Positions 31,942 to 40,746 of a stretch of 64,000 nt of DNA are shown piece after piece (position 1 is the stretch's first letter; each line of letters opens with the position of its first letter). Position numbers and translations under genes: made by a program. The notes under the pieces are model-generated. The model was not told the DNA's origin. It did no database searches and worked only from the letters and a program-made list of their open reading frames with translations. The stretch comes from Rufibacter roseus. Lineage in GTDB: Bacteria; Bacteroidota; Bacteroidia; Cytophagales; Hymenobacteraceae. The DNA lies in contig NZ_LRML01000003.1 in NCBI RefSeq assembly GCF_001647285.1, positions 452,081 through 516,080 on the forward strand. The letters run 5' to 3'.

Positions 31942-34188
31942 ATGAAAGATTATTTCTTCCAAGATACCATAGGAAAGCCGATGGACAGAGTAGACGGTAG
32001 GGTCAAAGTAACCGGCGCGGCCAAATATTCCGCTGAGATTGAACTGCCTAATATGGCGCACGGCGTGTTGGTGGGTAGCACCATCGCCAAGGGCCGCATC
32101 AAAAACATAGACACCAAGGCTGCCGAACGGGCACCGGGTGTTTTAGCCGTCCTCCACTACCAGAATGCACCAAAAGTGCCGGGTTACGTGCAGGCGGCGC
32201 ACCCTACCGAGCCTAAACCAATTGGGCAACCGCACCGCGTTTTCTACGACGATAAAGTTTACTTCAACGACCAGCCTATAGCGCTGGTGTTAGCCGACAC
32301 CTTGGAGCGCGCGCATTACGCCGCCAAGTTGGTAAAAGCCAGTTATGAAGAGGAAAAGCACACTACCAATTTCGCTAAGAATACAGACAAAGCTATTCTG
32401 CCTACCGCAGCCAAGCGGAACCCGCGCCACGGACTAAACGACTACGTGCGTGGCAAAGAAGATGCCTATAAAAACGAGCCACTGAAGATTGAAAGCGAAT
32501 ATGTTATTCCGTCGGAGATGCACAACCCGATGGAATTGCAGGCTATTGTGGCGCACTGGGAGGCCGATGACAAACTCACCGTCTATGATAAAACTCAAGC
32601 GGTAATTGGCACCCAGAACGCCTTTGCCCGCGAATGGAAGATTCCGGTGGAGAACGTGAAAGTAATTGCAACATACGTAGGCGGTGCTTTCGGGAACGGG
32701 CTGCACACTTGGCCACACGAAACAGCCGCCATTATCGGCGCAAAAAAACTAGGGCGCCCCGTGAAGTTGATGCTCACCCGCGAGCAAATGTTCACCATGG
32801 TAGGTTACCGTCCGCACGCCTGGCAGAAAGTAGGCATGAGCGCCACCCCAGACGGAAAGATTACCGCCATCACACACGAGGCCATTGGGCAGACTTCTTC
32901 TTACGAGGAATTCACGGAGAGCACGCTGCAGCAGACGCGCATGATGTACACCAGCCCCAACGTGACCACCCGTTACCGTATTCTTCCACTAGACATTAGC
33001 ACTCCTATCTGGATGCGAGGCCCCGGCGAAGCGACGGGTGCATTTGCTCTGGAGTCTGCACTAGATGAAATGGCACACGTGCTTAAGATTGACCCACTGG
33101 AGTTCCGCCTGAAAAACTACACCGAGCGTGACCCTGAAAAGAACCTGCCCTGGTCCACTAAATTTCTGAAAGAAGCCATGCTAATGGGCGCAGAAAAGAT
33201 TGGCTGGAGCAACCGCCCGATGCAGCCCGGCACCCTCCGCGACGGTGAGTGGCAAGTGGGCTACGGTATGGGCGTTGGAACCTTTGGCGCACACCGTGGC
33301 CGTGCTACCGTTAAAGCAACTTTGTACCCAGACGGCAAGGTAGTCATGCAATGCGCCACCACTGATATTGGTCCCGGCACTGGTACCGCCATGGTACAAA
33401 TTGCCGCCGACAACCTTGGTGTTGCTCCTGAGCAAATTACGTTTGAGCTGGGGAGTTCGCTGTTTCCGCCCTCGCCCAGCCAAGGAGGTTCGGCTACCGT
33501 GGCCAGCGTGGGCTCTGCAGTACGGGCAGCCAGTATCGCGCTGAAGCAGAAACTAGCCTCCATGGCCACCGGAAACGCTGATTCTGGCTTCAGAGGTGCC
33601 AAGTTTGAAGACCTCACATTCCAGAACGGACAGGTTTCCCTAAATAATTCTCCGGGCACCAAACTAACATATAGTGATATTCTGAAGCAGCAGGGCCTGC
33701 CGGAGCTAGAAGTAACCGAAGAGTCTAAGCCGGGCGAGGAGCGGCAGAAGTATTCACTCTATTCTTACTCGGTACATTTTGCCGAGGTGAAAGTGCATCC
33801 GCTCACGGGGCAGGCACGGGTAACCAAAATGGTGTCCTGCGCCGATGCCGGCAAAATTGTGAATATGAAAACCGCCGGAAACCAGATGATTGGCGGTGCG
33901 GTGGGTGGCATAGGCATGGCCCTGACCGAGGGCGCCGTCATGGACGTCCGTTTCGGGCGGTACGTGACCAAAGACTTCGCTGAGTACCACGTACCTGTTC
34001 ACGCCGACACGCCTCCCGTAGATGTCATTTTTGTGGACAAGCCTGACTTTATCAGCACACCAATGGGTACCAAAGGCATAGGAGAAATTGCCACCATTGG
34101 TGTAGCCCCAGCCATTGCCAATGCTATCTTCAACGCTACCGGCAAACGGGTAAGAGAACTTCCTATTACACCTGATAAGCTGATCTAA
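31942..34188 (+). CDS. paoC: PaoC-like molybdopterin-binding catalytic subunit
   Basis: Catalytic subunit of 748 residues that oxidises aldehydes (or other heterocycles) at a molybdenum cofactor. MDRVDGRVKVTGAAKYSAEIEL starts the a/b hammerhead domain; EMHNPMELQAIVAHWE, YVGGAFGNGLHTWPHE and MRGPGEATGAFALESALDEMAH follow; GTKGIGEIATIGVAPAIANAI carries the expected catalytic Glu near residue 716. It lacks a signal peptide. The order paoA-paoB-paoC is that of E. coli. No PaoD/XdhC-type cofactor chaperone follows, and a terminator ends the operon. Substrate is inferred only from the family. Confidence 0.92.
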   Translation: MKDYFFQDTIGKPMDRVDGRVKVTGAAKYSAEIELPNMAHGVLVGSTIAKGRIKNIDTKAAERAPGVLAVLHYQNAPKVPGYVQAAHPTEPKPIGQPHRVFYDDKVYFNDQPIALVLADTLERAHYAAKLVKASYEEEKHTTNFAKNTDKAILPTAAKRNPRHGLNDYVRGKEDAYKNEPLKIESEYVIPSEMHNPMELQAIVAHWEADDKLTVYDKTQAVIGTQNAFAREWKIPVENVKVIATYVGGAFGNGLHTWPHETAAIIGAKKLGRPVKLMLTREQMFTMVGYRPHAWQKVGMSATPDGKITAITHEAIGQTSSYEEFTESTLQQTRMMYTSPNVTTRYRILPLDISTPIWMRGPGEATGAFALESALDEMAHVLKIDPLEFRLKNYTERDPEKNLPWSTKFLKEAMLMGAEKIGWSNRPMQPGTLRDGEWQVGYGMGVGTFGAHRGRATVKATLYPDGKVVMQCATTDIGPGTGTAMVQIAADNLGVAPEQITFELGSSLFPPSPSQGGSATVASVGSAVRAASIALKQKLASMATGNADSGFRGAKFEDLTFQNGQVSLNNSPGTKLTYSDILKQQGLPELEVTEESKPGEERQKYSLYSYSVHFAEVKVHPLTGQARVTKMVSCADAGKIVNMKTAGNQMIGGAVGGIGMALTEGAVMDVRFGRYVTKDFAEYHVPVHADTPPVDVIFVDKPDFISTPMGTKGIGEIATIGVAPAIANAIFNATGKRVRELPITPDKLI

Positions 34189-34197
34189 TAGTGACCT

Positions 34198-34239
34198 AAA
34201 CAGAGAAGCCGCTCCAGTACTGGAGCGGCTTCTCTGTTT
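34198..34239. terminator. Terminator after paoC, 21-bp perfect palindrome
   Basis: Arms 34198-34218 and 34219-34239 are exact reverse complements with no loop bases beyond the central TA. Confidence 0.85.
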
Positions 34240-34256
34240 GATATTTTTCTCCTTTT

Positions 34257-34331
34257 CTGGCGCAAGCGTCCGCTTGTGTCCAACTATACTAGATTAGGAA
34301 TACCGCGGACACAAGCGGACGCTTGCGCCAG
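34257..34331. repeat. REP-like palindrome, copy 3
   Basis: 25-bp perfect arms CTGGCGCAAGCGTCCGCTTG... with a 25-base loop unrelated to that of copies 1 and 2, indicating arm conservation with loop turnover. Confidence 0.9.
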
Positions 34332-34336
34332 TGATT

Positions 34337-34380
34337 GTCTGTTTTTGGCCTACTTTTGAAAAAACAGGCTAGAAACAGAC
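34337..34380. repeat. Nested palindromic element after the REP copy
   Basis: GTCTGTTTTTGGCCTACTTT then TGAAAAAACAGGCTAGAAACAGAC; the arms pair with few mismatches. Confidence 0.7.
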
Positions 34381-34389
34381 GCTGAAAGA

Positions 34390-35367
34390 CTAATATCGGT
34401 AGCCGGGGAAATACTTTATATCCAACTCCATGTAGTCCTCGTCATGACCAGTTCCTGAAACAGTATCGCCGCCGTCATCCACAATACTCTTTACTTCAAT
34501 AGTACCATAGATTAACCAAGAATCGCTGAATGGGTAGCGAACTTTGAAGGCATAGATATCGCCTACCTGTACATTAGTAGCACCAGGAGTAGCCGGACCA
34601 TATTGCTCCATAGCCAAGGCAATCTGGTTGGGCTGGTACCAATTCTTTGCCGCATCGGGTACTTTCACAAAAAAAGCTTGACGGTTCCCTGCTACTTCCC
34701 CGGAAGAAAAGCCATGCTCAAAACGGTTGTCATACCAATCACGCAACGGCATTTTATTCGTCACCAAGGCCCAAGGCGAGGCAAATCTATCACTCACCAA
34801 GGTTTGCGGAGCTGCATTATTAATTGCAAAGTCAAGAATAACTAGAGAGTTACTTTTATCTCCCCAATAGTTGTAGAGCTTGGAATTCTGATAAACCTGT
34901 GGAGCCCCTATGGTGAATTTTATTTCGGGCACTTTCCCGGTAGCGGGGTCTTTGTAGAGAACGCCTTTAGCATCTTCGCCTTCAAAAGTCAAAATCACTT
35001 CCTGCCCAGGTTCACCTTCAACAATATATTCCAGCGCATATTCTGCTGTATGTATGCCACCAGAAACGTCAACACCTCCGTTGATGATTAAGGGAAACTC
35101 CCGCCCCCTGATGTTATCATACGCCCTGAAGTTTTGTATACCTTGGTTAGTAGTGTAGGTGAACAAGTACCTTAGCGTGTCGCCAGAGTATATTTTCAAA
35201 TCACTGGTTCGGCTAGAAGGAATATAACCAGCATTAGAATATTTAGAGTAGAGGGCAACCGCTGAAAAAGAGGTAGAAGGCTCCGGTTGCAAATCATCAT
35301 CGTTAGAGCAGGAGCCCATCAGAAAAGGGGCGGCTATGAGCCACAGGAGGTGTAATAACTTACGCAT
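34390..35367 (-). CDS. Large lipoprotein of unknown function
   Basis: A 325-residue lipoprotein (Cys20 in MGSCSNDDD; the acidic residues after Cys suggest surface export). The mature part is rich in Tyr, Asn and Asp and strand-forming segments (DTLRYLFTYTTNQGIQNF, EVILTFEGEDAKGV), compatible with one or two Ig-like or jelly-roll domains. I recognise no family. It is leftward, monocistronic and upstream of nothing obvious in the same transcript; uvrB, on the same strand, ends 210 bases upstream of its start. Confidence 0.65.
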   Translation of the reverse strand: MRKLLHLLWLIAAPFLMGSCSNDDDLQPEPSTSFSAVALYSKYSNAGYIPSSRTSDLKIYSGDTLRYLFTYTTNQGIQNFRAYDNIRGREFPLIINGGVDVSGGIHTAEYALEYIVEGEPGQEVILTFEGEDAKGVLYKDPATGKVPEIKFTIGAPQVYQNSKLYNYWGDKSNSLVILDFAINNAAPQTLVSDRFASPWALVTNKMPLRDWYDNRFEHGFSSGEVAGNRQAFFVKVPDAAKNWYQPNQIALAMEQYGPATPGATNVQVGDIYAFKVRYPFSDSWLIYGTIEVKSIVDDGGDTVSGTGHDEDYMELDIKYFPGYRY

Positions 35368-35506
35368 GGGTTTAGGTATAAAGAATAGGAGCTCTTGTTC
35401 ATCAGTGTCACCTTTCTACTCTATCCCGCTGCTCTTCCAGATGAACTAAAACTTCTTTTACAAAGACCAAGCCAAAGCTATTCTCCCCTATTCAACTCCC
35501 ATAAAA

Positions 35507-35560
35507 AAGCCCGCTGATTTAAGCTTGTTTTTCAGAAAACATGCCTAAAACAGCGGGCTT
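35507..35560. terminator. Terminator after uvrB enclosing a palindromic element
   Basis: AAGCCCGCTG (35507-35516) pairs with CAGCGGGCTT (35551-35560). The palindromic element (35517-35553, CTTGTTTTTCAGAAAACATG within) forms the long loop. Confidence 0.75.
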
Positions 35561-35578
35561 ATATAAATGACAGGATTA

Positions 35579-37612
35579 TTAGTCCCGTTTGTTCTTCAAC
35601 ATTTTACGCAGTTCCGCTAGTTCATCACGATACTTGGCAGCTTGCAGGAAGTCTAGCTCCTTGGCGGCGGCCTCCATTTGCTTCTCGGTTTTCTTGATGA
35701 CTTTCTCCAGCTCGTCGCGCTTCATGTACTGCACCACCGGGTCAGCGGCAATGGCCAAAGCATTCTCATCCGGGCCGGCGTAAGCCTTTGGTTCCCGCTT
35801 ATTTGAGTCTGCCACTGAGGTTTGACCCATGATGGCTTCTTTAGATTTGTACACGGTGCGTGGCGTGATTCCATGCTCGAGGTTGTATTCCATTTGAGTA
35901 GCCCTGCGGCGGTTAGTCTCGTCGATAGCCCGTTGCATGGAACCCGTGATGCGGTCAGCGTACATGAGTACTTTTCCGTTCTCGTTCCGGGCCGCGCGGC
36001 CAATGGTCTGAATCAACGAGCGCTGGTCACGCAGGAAGCCCTCCTTATCGGTATCTAGAATGGCTACCAAACTCACCTCTGGTAAGTCAAGTCCCTCACG
36101 GAGCAGGTTTACCCCAATGAGCACATCAATATCTCCCAGGCGAAGTTCCCGTAGAATCTCCACCCGCTCCAGAGATTTCACTTCTGAGTGAATGTACTTC
36201 ACCTTGATATTTAGGCGCTCCATGTACTTACTCAACTCCTCTGCCATTCGCTTGGTGAGCGTGGTCACCAAAACACGGTCCCCGGCTTTGATTCGGTTGT
36301 CCACCTCGTCCAGCAAGTCGTCAATCTGGTTCTGGCTTGGCCTAATTTCAATCTCCGGATCAAGCAAACCAGTTGGCCGGATAATCTGCTCTACAATCAC
36401 GCCCTCAGATTTCTGAATCTCATAGTCTCCGGGTGTAGCGCTCACGAAGATGACCTGGTGCATGAGGCTTTCAAATTCATTGAACGTAAGCGGGCGGTTG
36501 TCCATAGCCGCCGGCAAACGGAAGCCATATTCCACCAGTGCCGTTTTGCGGGAGCGGTCACCGCCCCACATGGCCCGCACCTGCGGCAACGTGGCGTGGC
36601 TCTCATCTATCACCATCAGGAAGTCATCTGGGAAATAGTCGAGCAAACAGAACGGCCGGGATCCCGGCTGCCGACGGTCAAAGTAGCGGGAGTAATTTTC
36701 AATACCTGAGCAGTAGCCCAGTTCCCGAATCATCTCCAAGTCAAACTCGGTGCGCTCTTTTATGCGCTTGGCTTCATTGTCACGCCCCTCTTTCAGGAAG
36801 TACTCGTGCTGGGCCACCATGTCAAACTGAATCTCGTTGATGGCTTGGTTCAAGGTGTCCTTGCCTGTCACGAAGAGGTTGGCTGGGTACAGCGTAATTC
36901 CTTCTTCATCGGCTATTTTTTTGCCAGATTGCGGGTCAATGCGCTGGATAGATTCAATTTCATCGCCCCAGAAGTAAATGCGGTAAGCAAAGTCAGCATA
37001 GGCCGGAAAAATGTCCACAGTATCGCCTTTCACCCTGAAGGTTCCACGTGTGAACTCTACTTCGGTGCGGCTATACAAGATAGACACAAACTGGTAAAGC
37101 AGATTATTCCGGCTTACCCGCATGCCAGGCGCCAACGGAATCACGTTCTTCCCGAACTCCTCGGGGTTACCGATACCGTAGATACAGCTTACCGATGCTA
37201 CTACAATCACATCACGTCTTCCAGATAGCAAAGCAGAGGTACAGTGTAGCCGGAGCTTTTCAATCTCTTCGTTGATAGCCAAGTCTTTCTCAATGAACAC
37301 ATCAGAAGAAGCAATGTACGCTTCGGGTTGGTAGTAGTCGTAGTAGGAGATAAAATACTCTACTGCGTTGTCGGGGAAAAATTGTTTGAATTCGCCGTAA
37401 AGCTGGGCGGCCAGCGTTTTATTGTGGCAAAGTACCAGCGTAGGCTTCTGCACTTGCTGCACCACGTTGGCCACTGTAAAGGTTTTACCGGTACCGGTGG
37501 CTCCCAGTAGTACTTGGGCGTGCTCTCCGTTGTTCACACCCTCAACAAGTTGGGCAATGGCGCGGGGCTGATCGCCAGTAGGTTTGAATTCTGAGGTTAG
37601 TCTAAACTTCAT
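35579..37612 (-). CDS. uvrB: UvrABC excision nuclease subunit B
   Basis: Nucleotide-excision repair helicase-like protein that locates bulky DNA lesions with UvrA and hands them to UvrC. The 677 residues contain Walker [15 protein letters not shown] near residue 37, the damage-verifying hairpin region [10 protein letters not shown], the DESH motif, [22 protein letters not shown], the Q-x-x-G-R-x-x-R motif QTIGRAARN, and a C-terminal UVR domain ([20 protein letters not shown]) for UvrC binding. Length is typical. A TACCTTTG box lies 18 bases before the start. Confidence 0.98.
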   Translation of the reverse strand: MKFRLTSEFKPTGDQPRAIAQLVEGVNNGEHAQVLLGATGTGKTFTVANVVQQVQKPTLVLCHNKTLAAQLYGEFKQFFPDNAVEYFISYYDYYQPEAYIASSDVFIEKDLAINEEIEKLRLHCTSALLSGRRDVIVVASVSCIYGIGNPEEFGKNVIPLAPGMRVSRNNLLYQFVSILYSRTEVEFTRGTFRVKGDTVDIFPAYADFAYRIYFWGDEIESIQRIDPQSGKKIADEEGITLYPANLFVTGKDTLNQAINEIQFDMVAQHEYFLKEGRDNEAKRIKERTEFDLEMIRELGYCSGIENYSRYFDRRQPGSRPFCLLDYFPDDFLMVIDESHATLPQVRAMWGGDRSRKTALVEYGFRLPAAMDNRPLTFNEFESLMHQVIFVSATPGDYEIQKSEGVIVEQIIRPTGLLDPEIEIRPSQNQIDDLLDEVDNRIKAGDRVLVTTLTKRMAEELSKYMERLNIKVKYIHSEVKSLERVEILRELRLGDIDVLIGVNLLREGLDLPEVSLVAILDTDKEGFLRDQRSLIQTIGRAARNENGKVLMYADRITGSMQRAIDETNRRRATQMEYNLEHGITPRTVYKSKEAIMGQTSVADSNKREPKAYAGPDENALAIAADPVVQYMKRDELEKVIKKTEKQMEAAAKELDFLQAAKYRDELAELRKMLKNKRD

Positions 37613-37629
37613 GCGCGAAGATTTACAAT

Positions 37630-37637
37630 CAAAGGTA
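37630..37637 (-). promoter_or_regulatory. -7 promoter box of uvrB
   Basis: Read leftward, TACCTTTG; a TTG lies 23 bases further upstream, slightly longer than the usual 19-21. Confidence 0.5.
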
Positions 37638-37690
37638 ACGTATTATAACATCTGCTGGCGCAATAGAGTTTAGCATTTGCTAAAGAAAGT

Positions 37691-37751
37691 AGCGTTTTTG
37701 GGCTGTTTTTCTGTAAATAAACGAAAAACGCCGCTTTTAATAAGCGGCGTT
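37691..37751. terminator. Palindromic element joined to a terminator after the small gene
   Basis: The element GCGTTTTTGGGCTGTTTTTC...AACGAAAAACGC (37692-37731) runs into AACGCCGCTT/AAGCGGCGTT (37727-37736 and 37742-37751), a 10-bp hairpin. It serves the leftward gene at 37915-38133. The rest of 37613-37914 shows no gene. Confidence 0.6.
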
Positions 37752-37914
37752 CAACTATTATATAAGGCTCTCGCCTTTAAAAAACTTTCACTTATAAGCT
37801 TACCCAGCCATCGCTTTCAGCCTGTATAGAAATCGCGCGTACTGTAGGCAAGAGAAGTAAGGGTGATGAAATAGAATAGGCACCAAATTACAACTAGGGT
37901 TCATTGGCAACGAA

Positions 37915-38133
37915 CTATGGCATGTAAACCATTTGGTTTCTTAAAGTCTCTACTGCAAAAGGTTTCTGCTCATGCGCCTTTATAGAGAGTATTACCTGCC
38001 CTCTATCTTTCTCCGTAAGAACCATTTTAATTTCTTCCTTCATCCAAAGAGAAGCACCTCCTACATAAAGCGGAACGGAAAATAGCAACACCCAAGTTCT
38101 TAGCACCTTGGGGATAGTGTAAGTTTTATGCAT
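37915..38133 (-). CDS. Small single-pass membrane protein, unknown
   Basis: A 72-residue frame with one hydrophobic segment (TWVLLFSVPLYVGGASLW, about residues 13-30) followed by a charged region KEEIKMVLTEKDRGQVILSIKAHEQ. The pattern of a helix plus a compact amphipathic tail is protein-like, and an A/T-rich leader and downstream hairpin are present. No family is recognised and no strong RBS is seen. It is the downstream neighbour of the sigma/barrel pair on the same strand but is separated by about 220 bases. Confidence 0.4.
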   Translation of the reverse strand: MHKTYTIPKVLRTWVLLFSVPLYVGGASLWMKEEIKMVLTEKDRGQVILSIKAHEQKPFAVETLRNQMVYMP

Positions 38134-38354
38134 TATAATTTCTTTTTGTAGAAAAAATCTGCGAAAGAATCAGCTAGAATTGGTTCTAACCGGTTGCTAA
38201 GGATTGAATTTGATGGGCTGGCTAAATATCGTTATAAGGTAAATATTTAGAATCAAATTTAAAATAAAAAGCAAAAAGACTTTTTAAATATTTTATACAA
38301 CCTCACAAAACTGAAGATAGGCTGAATTGACAACGTCTAATGTACAAATATATT

Positions 38355-39938
38355 TTATTTATATATACGCCATTTGCTACCTATACTAAGTCCAAACTGA
38401 AAAGCATTGGGTTGACTTTCGCTTTCTTTCAGGAAAGGGGTAAGGGCATAGGTTACCTCTGGCGCCACCATAACACTAACTTTATCATTAAGCTCGTACC
38501 CTAACCCTACTGAAGTAACTGAAAAACACTGCCATGACCTGAAGGGAGAGTTTTCATTTCCAAACTCATAGTGCACTGTCTCCAGCTGATTATTTTGGGG
38601 CGTAATGCTGTTTTTCAGCAATAGATTCAAGTTAACTCCGCCAGAGGCATAGGCAAAGAACTTGCTCAAGTCATGCCTGTACCCAATCCGGACTGGCAAC
38701 CCTACTTGCTGGTATCGGTACTGGGTGGTGTAGGTATCTGATTTAGAAACAGAAACAACATTGCCTGTTTGGTATTGAGCAACATTATTAAATATTGGTT
38801 CTGCTCTGAGCACTGCCAACCGGTTTGACATTTGGTCAGTACTGGTGCTGTTTATAACATAGGAATGAGTGGTGGTGGCCACATTTTCAGCGTATAGAAG
38901 GCCACTTTCAACATGCCACTTATCATTGATGCTGTAGCTTGCACCCAATCTGGCGCTGTAAGAATATGACGGACTATAGCTCTGGTTAAACTCACGCATT
39001 GCCTTTTGGTACTCTTGGTATACCTGAGGTTGGGCAGCAGACAGTTCAGTAAAGGAAGCCGGCGCCATACTTCCTTCATTTAGTTTTATGGGGGAATAAG
39101 CATATTGGGGAGCATACGCAAGCGAAAGGCTCCACTTAGAGACCTCAGCGACGGCAGGGCTTATTTCTTTTCTCTCTGCGGCTGTTTGGGCTAACAATTG
39201 ATCAGGGCTGCTTTTCCGTAAGAGCAATGTACCCGGTTTTTCTTCTGCCGCAGAGTCTGCTTTTGTAACAACTCCACCTGAAAGTCCATTTAATGCCGTA
39301 ACGCTACTTGCTGTAGCAGGATTTACTGGTGCTGCTACAGCCAATTCTGCTTCTAAGCCAGTAGATGATTTTGAGCCTGAGTTAGAATTTGAATCTATTT
39401 TTACCTGGGCTATTACTTCCTCTGTGGGTTCAAAGCCTGGCGCCGTTTCCTTCACTTGGCTACTACTTCCTTTCTTAACTTGGTCAACAGTGGCAATTGC
39501 TTTTTCCCCCCTCAGCACTTCTCTAGTGTTTTTAGCCTGTTTTTCAGAAAACGGACCTGAAACAGACGCTAATCCTTCGTCTACATAATCTGAAGAAACG
39601 CCACCGTTCGCCACAGATTTCTTTACTCTTTGATTTAGTTCCAGCTTATTGCTTTGCTCTTTAGATAAAGCTACTGTGCCTTCAGACACTAGGTCTAATC
39701 CATCATTACTGTTCCACAAGAAAGCCCCTGCAGATACCAGGAGCAACAAAATAGCCGCAGCGGCAGCCCTATACCAGAACACTTGGCCCCGGTACTTTTT
39801 CAGCTCCTGGTTTTCCAGCTCCCGATTCAGGTTTTCCCAAATCTTGCTAGAGGGTGTACTCTCCGCTCCTTCAAAGCCCTCTCTGAAAATATCTTCCAAA
39901 GAAGGATCGTGCTTTTCCTCAGCCGATAACTTTTTCAT
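38355..39938 (-). CDS. Sigma-linked protein with cytoplasmic head, TM helix and C-terminal beta-barrel-like domain
   Basis: A 527-residue protein of unusual layout. Residues 1-55 are charged and cytosolic in style (DPSLEDIFREGFEGAESTPS), followed by one membrane helix (about 58-78, AAAAAILLLLVSAGAFLW), a long polar low-complexity linker (80-270) and a C-terminal region from about 270 with alternating strands (WSLSLAYAPQYAYSP, YRYQQVGLPVRIGYRHDL, GLSIGSKWRIYK) resembling the OMP_b-brl_2 family. The gene overlaps the ECF sigma gene by 20 bases. It could act as an anti-sigma or signal-relay protein. Residues 125-137 are encoded by a copy of the nested palindromic repeat. Confidence 0.75.
   Translation of the reverse strand: MKKLSAEEKHDPSLEDIFREGFEGAESTPSSKIWENLNRELENQELKKYRGQVFWYRAAAAAILLLLVSAGAFLWNSNDGLDLVSEGTVALSKEQSNKLELNQRVKKSVANGGVSSDYVDEGLASVSGPFSEKQAKNTREVLRGEKAIATVDQVKKGSSSQVKETAPGFEPTEEVIAQVKIDSNSNSGSKSSTGLEAELAVAAPVNPATASSVTALNGLSGGVVTKADSAAEEKPGTLLLRKSSPDQLLAQTAAERKEISPAVAEVSKWSLSLAYAPQYAYSPIKLNEGSMAPASFTELSAAQPQVYQEYQKAMREFNQSYSPSYSYSARLGASYSINDKWHVESGLLYAENVATTTHSYVINSTSTDQMSNRLAVLRAEPIFNNVAQYQTGNVVSVSKSDTYTTQYRYQQVGLPVRIGYRHDLSKFFAYASGGVNLNLLLKNSITPQNNQLETVHYEFGNENSPFRSWQCFSVTSVGLGYELNDKVSVMVAPEVTYALTPFLKESESQPNAFQFGLSIGSKWRIYK
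39528..39565. repeat. Nested palindromic element inside a coding sequence
   Basis: GTTTTTAGCCTGTTTTTCAG then AAAACGGACCTGAAACAG lies in frame within the low-complexity linker of the barrel-like protein and encodes SGPFSEKQAKN. Its arms are degenerate. Confidence 0.6.
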
Positions 39939-40494
39939 GATATTTACCTTTTAACCGCACCACCGCTTGCCGTAAGCTGGCTCTGGCACGGGAGTATTGT
40001 GACTTAGAAGTACTTTCTGTGATGTCTAACATCTCTCCAATCTCTTTGTGGGAATATCCTTCAATGGCATATAAATTGAACACCGCCTGATACCTTGGCG
40101 GTAATTCCCTCACCAACTGCAATAGCTCTTCATAGCCATACTTACTGTCTAAGCTCTCTTGCTCTGAGGCTTCGTCCCACTCATCTTCTTGGGCCGTGAC
40201 AGAAAGATGTCCGTTGCTGCGCTGGTGCTTCAGGGCTGTGTTGATGACAATTCTTTTAATCCAGAATTCTATGGGGCACTCTCCTTTAAAATTTTTAATA
40301 TACATGAAAACCTTCAGGAAAGCATCTTGCAGAATGTCTTCCGCCTCAAAATCGGTGCGGGCATACCGTTTACTCACCGCCAACATTTTACCGGCATACC
40401 GCTGGTAAAGCTGGTGCTGAGCTTCTCTTTTTCCGGCTACAGCCCCTTTTATCAGGTCTGCTTCGGATGACTTTTGTGGCGAGAGAATTTTCAA
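39919..40494 (-). CDS. ECF-family RNA polymerase sigma factor
   Basis: A 191-residue alternative sigma factor. Region 2 is visible as HQLYQRYAGKMLAVSKRYAR and EAEDILQDAFLKVFMYI; region 4 as LPPRYQAVFNLYAIEGYSHKEIGEML and TSKSQYSRARASLRQAVVRL. Region 3 is absent, as in ECF factors. The stop overlaps the start of the membrane/barrel protein gene by 20 bases, so the partner is translationally coupled and likely controls it. Target promoters are unknown. Confidence 0.92.
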   Translation of the reverse strand: MKILSPQKSSEADLIKGAVAGKREAQHQLYQRYAGKMLAVSKRYARTDFEAEDILQDAFLKVFMYIKNFKGECPIEFWIKRIVINTALKHQRSNGHLSVTAQEDEWDEASEQESLDSKYGYEELLQLVRELPPRYQAVFNLYAIEGYSHKEIGEMLDITESTSKSQYSRARASLRQAVVRLKGKYHEKVIG

Positions 40495-40651
40495 CGGATG
40501 TAAAATATCGTCATCTAACAGTAAGAGCCCTCGGCAACGGCAAAGGTTGCATGACTAAATCTTTGCCTGCATTTTTTTTGCAAAAGAACTTCAACGCTTA
40601 AAGGTATAGACAAACTAACTTCACCTCTCCCCCTATACAATAGATACAAAA

Positions 40652-40681
40652 AAAGCTGCATTGCTCTAACAATGCAGCTTT
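40652..40681 (-). terminator. Rho-independent terminator after aroE
   Basis: Read leftward, AAAGCTGCATTG pairs with CAATGCAGCTTT and is followed by a T run (40644-40651). It ends the leftward EPS-to-aroE transcript. Confidence 0.85.
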
Positions 40682-40698
40682 CATGACATTAGACTGTG

Positions 40699-40746
40699 AA
40701 CTCTGTTTTAGGCTTACTTTTCAAAAAATAAGCCTAAAACAGAGTT
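40699..40746. repeat. Nested palindromic element overlapping the aroE stop codon
   Basis: Perfect 18-base arms AACTCTGTTTTAGGCTTA and TAAGCCTAAAACAGAGTT around a 12-base centre; the right arm enters the aroE stop codon. Confidence 0.85.
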
